Below, in pieces: positions 46,601 to 56,870 of a stretch of DNA of 64,000 bases. The DNA comes from Punica granatum (lineage: Eukaryota > Streptophyta > Magnoliopsida > Myrtales > Lythraceae). Position numbers and translations under genes: made by a program. The stretch spans positions 21,618,199-21,682,198 of the forward strand of contig NC_045127.1 of the NCBI RefSeq assembly GCF_007655135.1. The letters are read 5' to 3'. The notes beneath the pieces were generated by a model. The model made no database searches, was not told the origin of the DNA, and saw only the letters and a list, made by a program, of their open reading frames with translations. The stretch's first letter is position 1, and each line of letters starts with the position of its first letter.

Positions 46601-49600
46601 GAGAAACTTCCATGGAGAACAAACAAGATTAATATAAGAACCAGATAAAAACATCAGAACAGCTTGGACATGGATATATGGGTTGGAAAAGTCCCTCGGG
46701 TTCATTGGTCAAACCCTGATTCCATACCATTATAGTCAAAAATATAAAAGATGTACTGGTCAGTGCTAAAAGACAGGTTTGCATCAACAAGCGAACTGTT
46801 CAACCAGTTTGGTCCAATTCAGGACCAGAGACAGGTGAGGCTTCCAGTCGAAATGGATCAGATCTGGCCAAACTGAACAGTCCGATCCAGCTCTGGTAGT
46901 TAAAACATTTTTCTTTTTTATACGGCAAGAAACTCCTTAGGAAGCTAACTGGACATATGAGCACCCTAGAGGCGCATAAAACAAAGTAAAGCTGAGCCTT
47001 TTCATGAGGATGAGGTCCATGTTGGTGCCAACTTCACATTGAACACTCTAGCCAAACAATTAGAAATAGTAAAAAGATTAAATTTATTATTGGATAAGTA
47101 ACAAGTTCAATTTAGGTAATGCCACATTCACATAAATCATTGTTCAAAGTCCTAGTGAAGATCCGATACCTTCTGAATTCATGTCCATTTTCTCATTCTG
47201 TTGGCCATGATGGTCTGCTTCCCGATTTTCTTCAGTTATTACGTGAACCAAAACCGGGCCCGTTGAGTTCAATGACGCCACTTCTTGCAAAACACAGACC
47301 AAGTCCTCAGTATTGTGCCCATCAACAGGACCAATATAGTACAAGCCAAGCTCTTCAAAGAGAGTTGATCCCAGTGGGCCGATCAAACCTCTAGCAAACT
47401 CATCAACTTTGGCTGCCCATTCATGCATACCCCTGCCAATTCTTTTTGTAACACCCTAGAAAAAAGGAAGGAGAATGTCTCAATCAGGTCACAGAAATTA
47501 TTTTCTTTCTTTCTTTTTCCATTAAAAGAGTAATTACAGCTTCTTAAATGATGATCAACCGCGATCCAACTAAGCCCAGTAATCTTTTATTCAGGTCAAT
47601 GCTTGCAATTTCAATTCTGGCCAAAAAACTTGCTATTTTAAGACCTTCAGATTTCTGAGGAGTGAATAGGTCCAACCTGCCTCAATATATCATCCTAGAG
47701 AATGTCGACACCATTTCACGTATATATAAGGAATTATGTGCAATAAATCAAGTTATTTTAGAGGTAAAAGGGCATCTCATTTGATTAACTCCTCCCAAAC
47801 ATGTTTCCCAAGAGCAAACAAAGGAGGAGAAATACAGGTATCTTTAACCTTCAAGTATTTTCTGCTCTAACAACATGAAAGAGTTAACCATGGGAGCAAA
47901 CCTTGGCAACTTCTCGAAACTTTCGGAATGATTTGCTTGACTGGAGTTTGCTCAGTGTGCTCGAGAGAGCACTGATTGAAGTCTTAAGGCCACCTTCAAA
48001 TTTCGGATATAGAGAGAGGCGACTATCATTTAAGATGACAATCATGTCTGAGTCCATGTATCCAGCATTGCTCATAGCTTCATAGACCTGTCCAGCCATT
48101 GTGGTCCCATTGCTTATGACCGTAACTATGCGCTCGCGCTTCCCCTTCATGTCCCGTGCTATTGCCATGCCTAAATGGGAAAGAATGGACAATTAGAACT
48201 ACCCCTGATAAATTTCTAAACATTTCCTAACTTCTTTGATCAAACCATTGCAGCAGATATATTCACAAATGAAAACCTTTATAGCCAAGTTTTGGTAGGA
48301 AGTAATGGAAAAGAAAGAAATAAAGTCACCATTTTTAAAATGAACCCATTTGACACGGTTATTTAATACCAAAATGCTCCGATTCTTTCATACCAAATTG
48401 TCCTGGCCAATTGCTTTTAATCTATGGTCCTTATTCATAAAGTGTGTAATCATAAAAAGGGACGAGGAATACAGATGTTAGAGAGTAATAAGGGAGTACA
48501 AATAGTAGCGTTAGTTCAATACCGTTAGTTGATTCTGCTTAGGAACAAGGCAATAGATCTGACCGATATGAACAGCAATGAGTGGTCTCCACTATAGGAC
48601 ATGACTCAAATGAACCGCATTCCTACCCCTTGGAAGTTCTGAATACCTGAACAGGGATACATTACCCCCTGTCTAGTCATTACTCGCTTACCTTAGGGCT
48701 ATAAGTATCTTGAGTCATACCCTCTGAACAGATTTTTCTCCAACACTCTTATAACAGATTCTACCGATTTTTTCCCTCTCTCTAGGGACTATCTCACACA
48801 TCGAATCTCTCTCTCTCTGAAATCCTCCTTAAGCATCGACTAATCCTTTTCGCCATGGTCTCCCCTTCTCTCGTCACTGGAATCCACTGTAACTGCCCGA
48901 CTTCCACCAGTGAGGACAGTCCTCATCAGTTACTTATCCAAAATAATATTAAATTATAAAAAAAAGAAAAAGAAGAAGAAGAAGAAGAAGAAGAAGAAGA
49001 AGAAGAAGAAGAAGAAGAAGAAGAAGGGAGAAGAGGGAGACAGCACCAGAACTTAATACTAGGGAGTAAAATTCAATTTCGCACGTTAGTAAGATTGAAT
49101 TAAGATATGCTCATGAACGTTGAAGATTGAACATGACCAGAAAAATGCTTGCAAAGTCCAAAAGTTATGCCTTCAAAGTTCCTCTTATCTTTGACTATAC
49201 CGACACCATTCTTATAGAATGCGCAGCATGAAATGGGAGAAATACTACCGAGTCCAGCAGATATGCTGTTACACCCATGCCCTGCCCCAAAAGGATCAAA
49301 TTCACTTTCGGACCGATTTGTGAAGCCAGAAAGTTCATCCTTTTGCTTTAATGTATGCATCAGAGATCGCCTCCCTGTGAGAATTTTGTGTGCATAGGCC
49401 TGTACAATGGAATGATACCATTTTGATCAATAAAGAATTACATTGTACTGACGAAAGCCGGAAGGACAGTGCAAACTCATATAAATCTAGATAAAACAAA
49501 AACAGATATCATTTGAATGACAATATCCAAACATTTTCTGTAGCACGCTAACATCTTCATACCAATGATTGCTCCAAAAGGTCAATATCTAAAAACAAGA

Positions 49601-52074
49601 AAAATCTAAACTCTGGTCATTTTTAGTATAAGCTGGACTAGATTCAAAAGGGCTCTCCCAACATTCCTCTGCCTTTTCCAGTCAACCATGGATATGGCAC
49701 AAGGACAAGGAGGAGAGATATACTAGCTAAGTGAAAATCCTCACTACATAAAGGAAAAACAAGCCAATTTGGCACTACTGTTTCTCCCAAGCCCATCGTT
49801 TAGTTCCTGCAGCCACTCACATGGGCTTCAGTAAGAGGCCAAACTACAATTTATTTGGATTTATCCGATAGCAAAATCAGTTCAGCAAGAAAACTTTTTT
49901 CAACAAAAAGAAACAAAGAGGGATGGAAGAAATTATTTCTTTACCTGTTCTCCAACATCCCACATAATCTTATCAGCAGGAGCATGAAAAACATGATGTA
50001 TGGCCACGGTCAACTCAACAGCTGCTAAGCTTGCCTTTGATTGTTTTTGTGTTTTCTTAAATATGGACAATAGATCCAATCGAATTTCCTTAGCCAACTG
50101 TTTCAGTTCCTGGAAGAACAAATTATGAGTTAGAAGCGACCTTTTGGGCCTGGGCATATGAAACAAAAGTATAGGAGAGGAGTGAGATTTGAGTCACCTT
50201 CAAAGACAAGTTCTTTAACTGAATTGGGGATTCAACCATATCGAGTATAGGGGTTGGCGCTTTTTCACAGAAAGAATCATTGTCGTTGGCGGTACAACAA
50301 ATTCGAGTAGCAAATTTCTGCATGAAGAATAGATGTTAGAAATACCAATTACATAGTATCAGTATCATAAAATGATTTGGAAGTAGCTTCAAATCATAGC
50401 TAATCTAGGAACATAATTTATATGGTTTCACATGGAAATGGAAGTTTAAAATTCATTTCTTTGACACTTGTGAAGAACTGCACCAGACCATGCAAGCATG
50501 CCTAAGACTTTTGCATATATCAGTCAGAGAGGACAACAAGAAAAAGAAAAAAATAATGGACAGAAATTGACCAGTCGGTAAGAATGAAGATTCTTTGAAC
50601 CCAAGTCACGCAAAAATTTTTTAGACTTCCTTAATCTGATGATATAAAGGCAAACTTCTTCCCAACAGGACTAGACAAAACAATAAGGAAACTACTTATC
50701 CAAAACAAATAAGCAAACTTAATGTGTATCTAACAGAAATGCTGCCACAAGAAAGATCGGAACATCACTCGTGTCACTGAGACAAGAAACATAAGTCCAC
50801 CGGCTAATAGAACACATATCATCTGTATTCCTCAGTTCTATATTTGCCTATGCCTATTTAAAGGGAGATTCTAAGGTGCAATCACCAAAAGTGGTTTCTT
50901 AATTTTTTTAAAACATATAAATATAGATTTATGGGACTGGCCATTTTTTTATTTTATTGAATTTTTTAAAATTATAAATATTTTATGAAGTCCAGTCCAA
51001 AAAATTCATTAAGAAATCCACTTGAAGGGAGTATATATCCTCCGAAACACAGGACCTGCATTTTCCTTATGATAAGCAAAGGTAATGCATTTTAACTGGT
51101 ATTAGCATTAGAAACAATATCTTTTTCTGCCTCAGAACCCGAGTTGCTTTAGACTGGTACAATCTTCTCAATTAGAAGGTTGTGAAAAAGAAGCTTTGCC
51201 TTCTAATTCCTTTTTCAAAGAGGCATTTTGGGGCTCAGTCTTTTCAAAATTTTCTTTCAAATTGGAAATACTTCCTAATTAAGAAAGGGTTCAATGGGTC
51301 TCCAGCATCCCTCGAGAATTAAGAGGCCAAAACAACATGATGCTCTGCCCAGCTTGTTTCTGAAAACACATTTCCTATCCTAACCGACAAAAAAAAAAGT
51401 GCAGATCCAAGGATTTGAATTACTACTTGGCTACAAGATGGCATTCTGCGATACAGTATCAGTTAACTATAATTTCAAAATGAAAGCGAAAACAAGCTAA
51501 GTAGAAAAAACAAGGTGAAGATCAATGCACGTCCTGAAGTAATATCCCGAGGACAGAGTGTACATTACACACTTTTCAGTTCTTCGCTTTAAATTATTTC
51601 AAAATAATTCCTATGCCCTTCGTAGTGTTATTCATTCCCATAAATGCACTGCAATCAATCTAAAGCCACTGATACCGGTAATTTACTCCACTTTCATCCC
51701 TTTCTTTCGCTTCTTATCTTGCTAATAAGTTCAGAATAATCCAAACATTTTATACGGCAACGACAGTATCCCATAAGGCTCCACACACCAGAAGGAATAT
51801 AACAAACAAGCAGATCGTTTATTAATCATCCAGAAAACAGCACCCAACAACGAACGGACGTAAACGGCAGAACTGAAGAGGATGGAAATGCTCATGTCCA
51901 TGTCCAACGCACCTTTGAAGGAATGCTGAGAGCGGGGCTTGTACAGACTTTGGCTGTTCCAATTTCAACAGTTGAAGAAATGCAGAAGCTTGGCGGTTCC
52001 AATTTACCGCAGTGAGCTGAGATTCCATAAGCGCACTGAGCAGGAGCAGCACCCATCAAGAACACAATGGACAA
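43662..52074 (-). CDS. DXS3: Type III 1-deoxy-D-xylulose-5-phosphate synthase-like protein, ten exons
   Basis: Exons on the minus strand: 52074-51913, 50317-50198, 50109-49945, 49399-49249, 48170-47902, 47455-47170, 46464-46172, 45660-45382, 44675-44391, 43811-43662. All introns have GT-AG ends and phases agree, giving 719 residues, or 713 if the second Met (52056, [11 protein letters not shown]) starts the protein. The first ~50 residues look like a plastid transit peptide. Members of this family make DXP from pyruvate and glyceraldehyde 3-phosphate, the first step of the plastid MEP pathway. Retained: H190 in GAGHG, E450 in [10 protein letters not shown]481/H485 in YDQVVHDV, and the CFRYPRG motif. 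Altered: the thiamine-diphosphate GDG is S219-N220-G221, and the active-site GHQ is GEQ (E148). Type III proteins share such changes from memory, so DXS catalysis is doubtful. The end ALLLMT is complete. Confidence 0.92.
46137..46170. repeat. Poly-G and AG tract beside the exon 7 splice donor
   Basis: Fifteen G, one T, six G and then an AG run occupy 46137-46168, ending two bases before the donor at 46171. In the transcript strand this is (CT)n and poly-C straight after the 5' splice site GT. Confidence 0.9.
48971..49026. repeat. (GAA/TTC)n microsatellite in intron 4
   Basis: About 18-19 triplets, reading GAA on the plus strand and TTC on the strand of the gene, in the 1.08-kb intron 48171-49248. 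The rest of that intron has CT-rich segments and nothing else recognised. Confidence 0.9.
50875..51043. mobile_element. MITE-like inverted-repeat element in intron 1
   Basis: The left end (AAGTGGTTTCTTAATTTTTT, about 50889) and the complement of the right end (AAGTGGATTTCTTAATGAA) are inverted repeats around an AT-rich, hairpin-prone centre containing GGACTGG / CCAGTCC. Exact ends and target duplication are unclear. The rest of intron 1 (50318-51912) holds nothing recognisable. Confidence 0.5.
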
Positions 52075-52331
52075 AGCCGACCCACTTACTCAAATTCCTC
52101 CAATCTTGAGAGAAAGGCCCGAATTCATCAAGAATCGATTGCAGAAGAAAGGGAGAGAGAAGTTGAATATGGAACCAATGCAGAAAATTGAGAACTTTGG
52201 CTTTATACTATAGCATTGGGGGATCAAGGAATGGGAATTGATTATAAAGAGAAAGGACAAAGCAAGCAGCAAACGGAGCATCACTCTCTCAACACAAAAG
52301 TCCGACAGTGTTTCTCATTCTTAAAATTTTT
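52075..52331 (-). promoter_or_regulatory. Probable 5' UTR and core promoter of the DXS-like gene
   Basis: Only about 257 bp separate the first ATG from an inserted transposon. A TATA-like CTATAGTATAAAG lies at about 52202-52214 on the minus strand, followed by a CT-rich leader (CTTCTCTCTCCC, about 52149-52160), as is usual in plant leaders. The start site was not determined. Confidence 0.35.
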
Positions 52332-53627
52332 TGAGTATATTAATGATTTGGTCATCACTCATGCTTATTACATCAAATCTTATCTAAAAATATTTTTTAT
52401 ATCAAATTAAACCTTCAAATTAAATGTATATCAAATCTGAATTCAAAAAAAAATTTACATCAAATTAAACTTTGAGAGATTAAGTGTCCATCAAATCCGA
52501 TTTCAAAATTTTTTTCATCAAATTGAATATTGAGAGATTAAGCTAACCTTACGTCAGAATGTTGTCCAAAAAAGAATGGAAAAATCTAATCTGGCATTGT
52601 TTGATTGTTTTCTACCATCATATTGCCCCTTCCCATTCCTTTCTGACATTATATATTTATTTTATTTCAATTTTAGTCATTCCTGCTCTTATTACTCATC
52701 ATACCCCTGTGCAATCATATTTTCCAACAAAACTAAATTAAATGTTAAAAGCATTGCGAACCAAAAGAACATTTTGATTGAGCTTTCTAAACTCAATTAT
52801 CAAATGTATTTACAAACTAACTAGTAAGCATAAATTCAACGAAAAAAAAACTAGTAAGCATAAAATTTGCAAAAGCAAAACTAAACAGGAAAATATTTGC
52901 TATTTTCTCATTAAAATCAAAGCTGGACACCAAAGAAAAAAAAATCACAGCAACAATTGAGGCAAGACTCATTAAAAAATTTGCGTTTAAAGGAATAGAA
53001 AAACTGTCTCTCGCTTGCATCTCCTAGAGAAATAACAGTGCAGTTAATGAATCAACATGGGATTTCTCATCACTGGAATAATAGAAAAGGCTACTAGATA
53101 AACTAAGATCATTGTGAGAGATTACAGCGGCAGCGATTGGCGAGTCTACGCTGAGAGCACTAACGATTGAGGAGGACGCGCCGGGAGAGGAAGTTTTTCC
53201 AGCCTCCGACTGAAAAGTGATGGAACTGTAGAAAATATTTTTTTAAGCCAGACAGAAATGGAGAATAATAAAAAAATAAAAGAAAACAATCAAACAATAC
53301 CACATCAGCTGTTGAATGCCAGATCAGATTTTTCCATTCATTTTTTAACGGCATTCTGACGGAAGGTCGGATTTGATGTATACTTAATCTCTCAAGGTTC
53401 AATTTGATGTAAAAAATTACTTGAGCTCGAATTTGATGTACACTTAATCTCTCAAGGTTCAATTTGATGTAAAAATATTTATTGAGGTCAGATTTGATGT
53501 AATATGCATATCTGGATGACCAAATCATTAATTTACTCTCTAAAGGTTCAATTTGATGTAAAAAAATTTTTGAGATCAGATTTGATATAACATACATCTC
53601 TGGTAGACCAAATCATTAATTTACTCA
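52332..53627. mobile_element. 1.3-kb DNA transposon with long terminal inverted repeats (MULE-like)
   Basis: The ends TGAGTATATTAATGATTTGG (left) and the complement of the right, TGAGTAAATTAATGATTTGG, begin inverted arms of roughly 300 bp that contain repeated 'caaatttgatgta/tacatcaaat' sub-repeats and both reach the 'tctggcatt...tttgattgttttct' segment. Flanks are AAAATTTTT (52323-52331) and AAAATTTTC (53628-53636), 8 of 9, fitting a 9-bp Mutator-type duplication, although the A/T run makes this uncertain. No transposase frame is present. The left end is about 0.26 kb from the DXS-like start codon. Confidence 0.72.
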
Positions 53628-53636
53628 AAAATTTTC

Positions 53637-54162
53637 GATACCTCTGTCTGTTTGTTTGGAGTGGAGAAAAAAGATAGGGGGGACTGATCTAATATAAATT
53701 CCCCCCATGTCTCCAGTTGCCCGCCTAGCCGCTCAGCGCTCAGTGGTTGCGGATCTATCTGCCTCATCGTGGCTCGATTGCCAACCCTCATATTGTTCTT
53801 GTGCTTATCTTCTCCTTCATCAATTTTCAAAGATGGCTCCCCATTATCGATTACGATTCCCAAAATTTTCTAAAGCCGAGTCCTTGGTTTGGTCTGGCTT
53901 GCGGTCCTTGGTTCAGTTTGATTTGCGGTTTTATCCGTCCGACAACTTCCAGTAATATCAATCAATCAATTAATCATAATTATAATTAATATATATATAT
54001 ATATATAAGTCAAGATATAGGACGTGATTACCCAATTATGAAACCCCAACTTAGTGTTGATGACTTGTCAAGTCTGGTTAAATAATTTGTTATTATACTT
54101 TTTTACATCATATTCAATTGATTTTATATATACGTCCATATTATTCGTATGTATCAATCTAC
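53637..54162. other. Spacer between two transposons
   Basis: Nothing recognised apart from a TA run (about 53990-54008). The short frames near 53700-53990 have no support. Confidence 0.4.
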
Positions 54163-54167
54163 GATTG

Positions 54168-55219
54168 TAATACGATTCCCACCAAGAATGATGAGACCCG
54201 ACAACTAAAGGAACCCAAGATCGTTCCACGATTAGATTTGATTGACAAACACTCGACCCGTTATTTACAACATAAACAAGAAGCTTGATATAACTGACTT
54301 CAACCCGTTATTTATTGCGAAACAATAACCTCGGTATATATGAAGACGTCACAAACGGTGATGAAAAGCCGTTTGATAAGTCGATGATAACGCCACAAAC
54401 GGTGGTGGAAAGCTGTTTGATCAGTGATGAACGCCACGGAAATTTCCGATAAGTTCGAATTAGTTCTTCAAGAACCAAAGAGAATATTCTCACAATTTTC
54501 TGAATGTTTCTTTTTTATTAAAATTCACTAAGATGAATATATATAGACATAAACTAATCCAAATCTGACCATATTTCCTCCTATAGATAAGGAAAATAAA
54601 ACCTAAAATATTGATAGAGATATAACATAATCTATAAAGATATGAAATCTAACGGTGCGTTTGATTTCAGAGTTAAAGTAACTTTGATTTTGATTTTGAT
54701 TTTGATTGTGGAAAATGACAAATGAGATGGGATTATAAATTTGACTTGGGAAACGTGTGTTTTTGTTATATAGTGTGTTGAGTTAAAATTAAACTTAAAA
54801 TTTTTGACTTGGAAAATGTGTGTTTTTATTGTGTAGTGTATTGAGTTAAAGTTAAAATTAAAGTTAAAGTTTTTTTATTCCCTATCCAAACAAGGCAAAT
54901 AACCCAAAAATATCTCTATGAGATTTAAACTTTAAACAAATCTTATGATATATTCTCTTGATCTTCAAATATTCTAAAAGCTTCCTCCAACACTCTCTGA
55001 ATTTAGCCTTGTCCGGAATCTTCTATAACTTAAATCATGTTAATGGATCTTTGTTGATCACGTGGTTCATGTCCAACGGGCCTCCACGAATTTGCTTAAG
55101 CCCAAACTTCTTGAATCAGACCGTTGAGTTCATCTTTAAACTTCTTTACTCGTACTCGCGTAATCGGTCCAATTGGAACTTGAAATGGATTCCTTGAAAT
55201 CGTGCTACGATTTACATCA
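54168..55219 (-). repeat. 3' LTR of the CRM-like element, with a MITE insertion
   Basis: 1052 bp against 809 bp in the 5' LTR; the difference is the insert at 54653-54899. The outer end reads TAATACG where the 5' LTR reads TGATGCG, so the terminal dinucleotide has mutated. It includes the C-terminal coding tail of the polyprotein (about 55218-55096). Confidence 0.88.
54653..54899. mobile_element. MITE in the 3' LTR (PIF/Harbinger-like)
   Basis: The 247-bp insert is absent from the 5' LTR (empty site near 61060). It is flanked by TAA (54650-54652 and 54900-54902), and its ends, CGGTGCGTTTGATTT and the complement TTTGCCTTGTTTGGAT, are imperfect inverted repeats. The inside is rich in 'ttgattttgattttg' and 'gagttaaagttaaaa' sub-repeats. 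A 3-bp TAA duplication suggests PIF/Harbinger. Confidence 0.7.
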
Positions 55220-55232
55220 TTCCCCTCTTCTT
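55220..55232 (-). other. Polypurine tract inside coding sequence
   Basis: AAGAAGAGGGGAA on the minus strand immediately precedes the 3' LTR at 55219 and simultaneously encodes part of the ...SFQEEGND... reading frame. Confidence 0.75.
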
Positions 55233-55376
55233 GAAAAGAATTTGCCCTCAAATCATCACCTACATCAAAAGGAAGCAAATCAGCAACATTAAAAGTAGCA
55301 CTTACATCGTACTCACCAGGTAAGTCTAGTTTGTAAGCGTTGTTATTGATGCGCTCTAGAACTTGGAAAGGACCAT

Positions 55377-55919
55377 GATGTGCTTCAGATTGCAGCCCAA
55401 CTCGTATTCAAATTTGCGGGTCCAAACGCGTATTCTAGAATATTCTGGAACAAGAATTTAGTTTAATTAGATATTAAGTTTCCTATATTGTTATGATATA
55501 GTTTCCCTTAATTATATATTATTTTCTATATTAGCTTGAGTCAGTAGTCTTAAGTTTCCTATTTCAGATTATTATCTTACTCTATTTTAGGAAAGTAATC
55601 TAGAGGAGATTAGATATCAATTTCCTATTTTAGAGTCAAGGAGGTGTCTTCCTCTATATAAATATGCACATATTATAAGAGAAGAGACAAACGAATTTGA
55701 TGAATATTTGAATGAAATTGCCTAGAGCGTTTCCTCTATTTTCTTATCTAAACAAGTCCCTTATTTAGTGGCGAAAACCCCAATTCTTATCGTTCTTTCT
55801 TGAGCGTGGCGAATCAACCCAACTTTTCTTACTCGTGGCGTGTCATCTTATCGAGTGAGTTTTGTTGGTTCTACCCTCCACCATTCTTTCTTACCCAGTT
55901 CTGGTTCGTGAGCTTATCA
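55377..55919. mobile_element. 543-bp insertion in the integrase C-terminal region, probably a small solo LTR or TRIM
   Basis: It is flanked by a perfect 6-bp duplication GACCAT (55371-55376 and 55920-55925); removing it rejoins the integrase frame of the host element (REDG to PFQVLER). Ends are GATGTGC...CTTATCA, so near TG...CA but with two extra bases at the left. A TATA-like TATATAAATA at 55655-55664 supports an LTR. No coding region. Which strand is its sense is inferred as plus from the TATA box. Confidence 0.6.
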
Positions 55920-55925
55920 GACCAT

Positions 55926-56870
55926 CCTCTCTCGAAAGTAATTTGGAACGTCTTTGCTCCGGAAATCTCTCTTTTCTCATATGCAACCAAACCCAATCTC
56001 TAAGTTCAAAAATCAACTTATAACGCCTCTTGTTGGCCTGTTTTACATATTGCTCCGTTCTTCGCTCAATGTTGAGTCTTGCTTTTTCATGAATCTGCTT
56101 GACAAATTCAGCTTTCATTTTGCCATCTAAATTAACATGCTCAGTCAAAGGTAAATGAGATAAATCCAATGGAGTTAAAGGATTAAATCCATAAACTATT
56201 TCAAATGGTGAAAATTTAGTAGCAGAATGAACAGATCTATTATAAGCAAACTCAACATGTGGTAAATACTCTTCCCATGTTTTGATGTTCTTTTAATGAT
56301 TGCCCTCAATAAAGTAAACAAAGTCCTATTTACTACTTTAGTTTGACCATCAGTTTGTGGGTGACAAGTAATAGAAAATAATAGCTTAGTACCTAACTTA
56401 CACCACAAAGTCTTCCAAAAATAGCTCAAGAACTTAGTATCTCTATCCGAAACAATTGTTCTAGGCATGCCATGTAACCTCACAATCTTCCTAAAGAACA
56501 AATCAGCAACATGTGATGCATCATCCGTTTTGTGACATGGAATAAAGTGTACCATCTTTGAAAATCTATCCACAACCACAAAAAATGAATCTCTCCCACG
56601 TTTAGTTCTAGGTAATCCTAACACAAAGTCCATTGAAATATCAATCCAAGGCTCATTAGGAATAGGTAAATTAGTATACAAACCGATAGGCTGTACTCTG
56701 GATTTAGCCTGCTTACATGTGATACATCTACCACAAATTCTCTCAATATCTCTTTCCATATGTGGCCAATAAAAGTGTTTTTGCAAAATAACTAAAATCT
56801 TTGCAACTCCAAAATGTTCCATTAATCCCCCACCATGAGATTCAAGCACTAATAACTCCTCAAGGAACAA
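55926..56870 (-). pseudogene. Integrase of the CRM-like element
   Basis: The H2C2 finger includes MEHFGVAK and [12 protein letters not shown]. The DDE core shows [16 protein letters not shown] and [14 protein letters not shown], but the third catalytic residue is Lys in DGQTKVVNR (56337-56339) where Glu is expected. A frameshift near 56250-56290 separates the core from the C-terminal part (56169 leftwards: [19 protein letters not shown] and [18 protein letters not shown]). The sequence then breaks at the 543-bp insertion and resumes at 55376-55096 (GPFQVLER, PFDVGDDLRANSF), running into the 3' LTR. I see no classical chromodomain, in keeping with CRM. Integration activity is lost. Confidence 0.85.

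Noticed and set aside
53637..54162. Plus-strand frames near 53707-53989 as a small gene
   Set aside because: Short, overlapping in two frames, low complexity, no domain or splice evidence.
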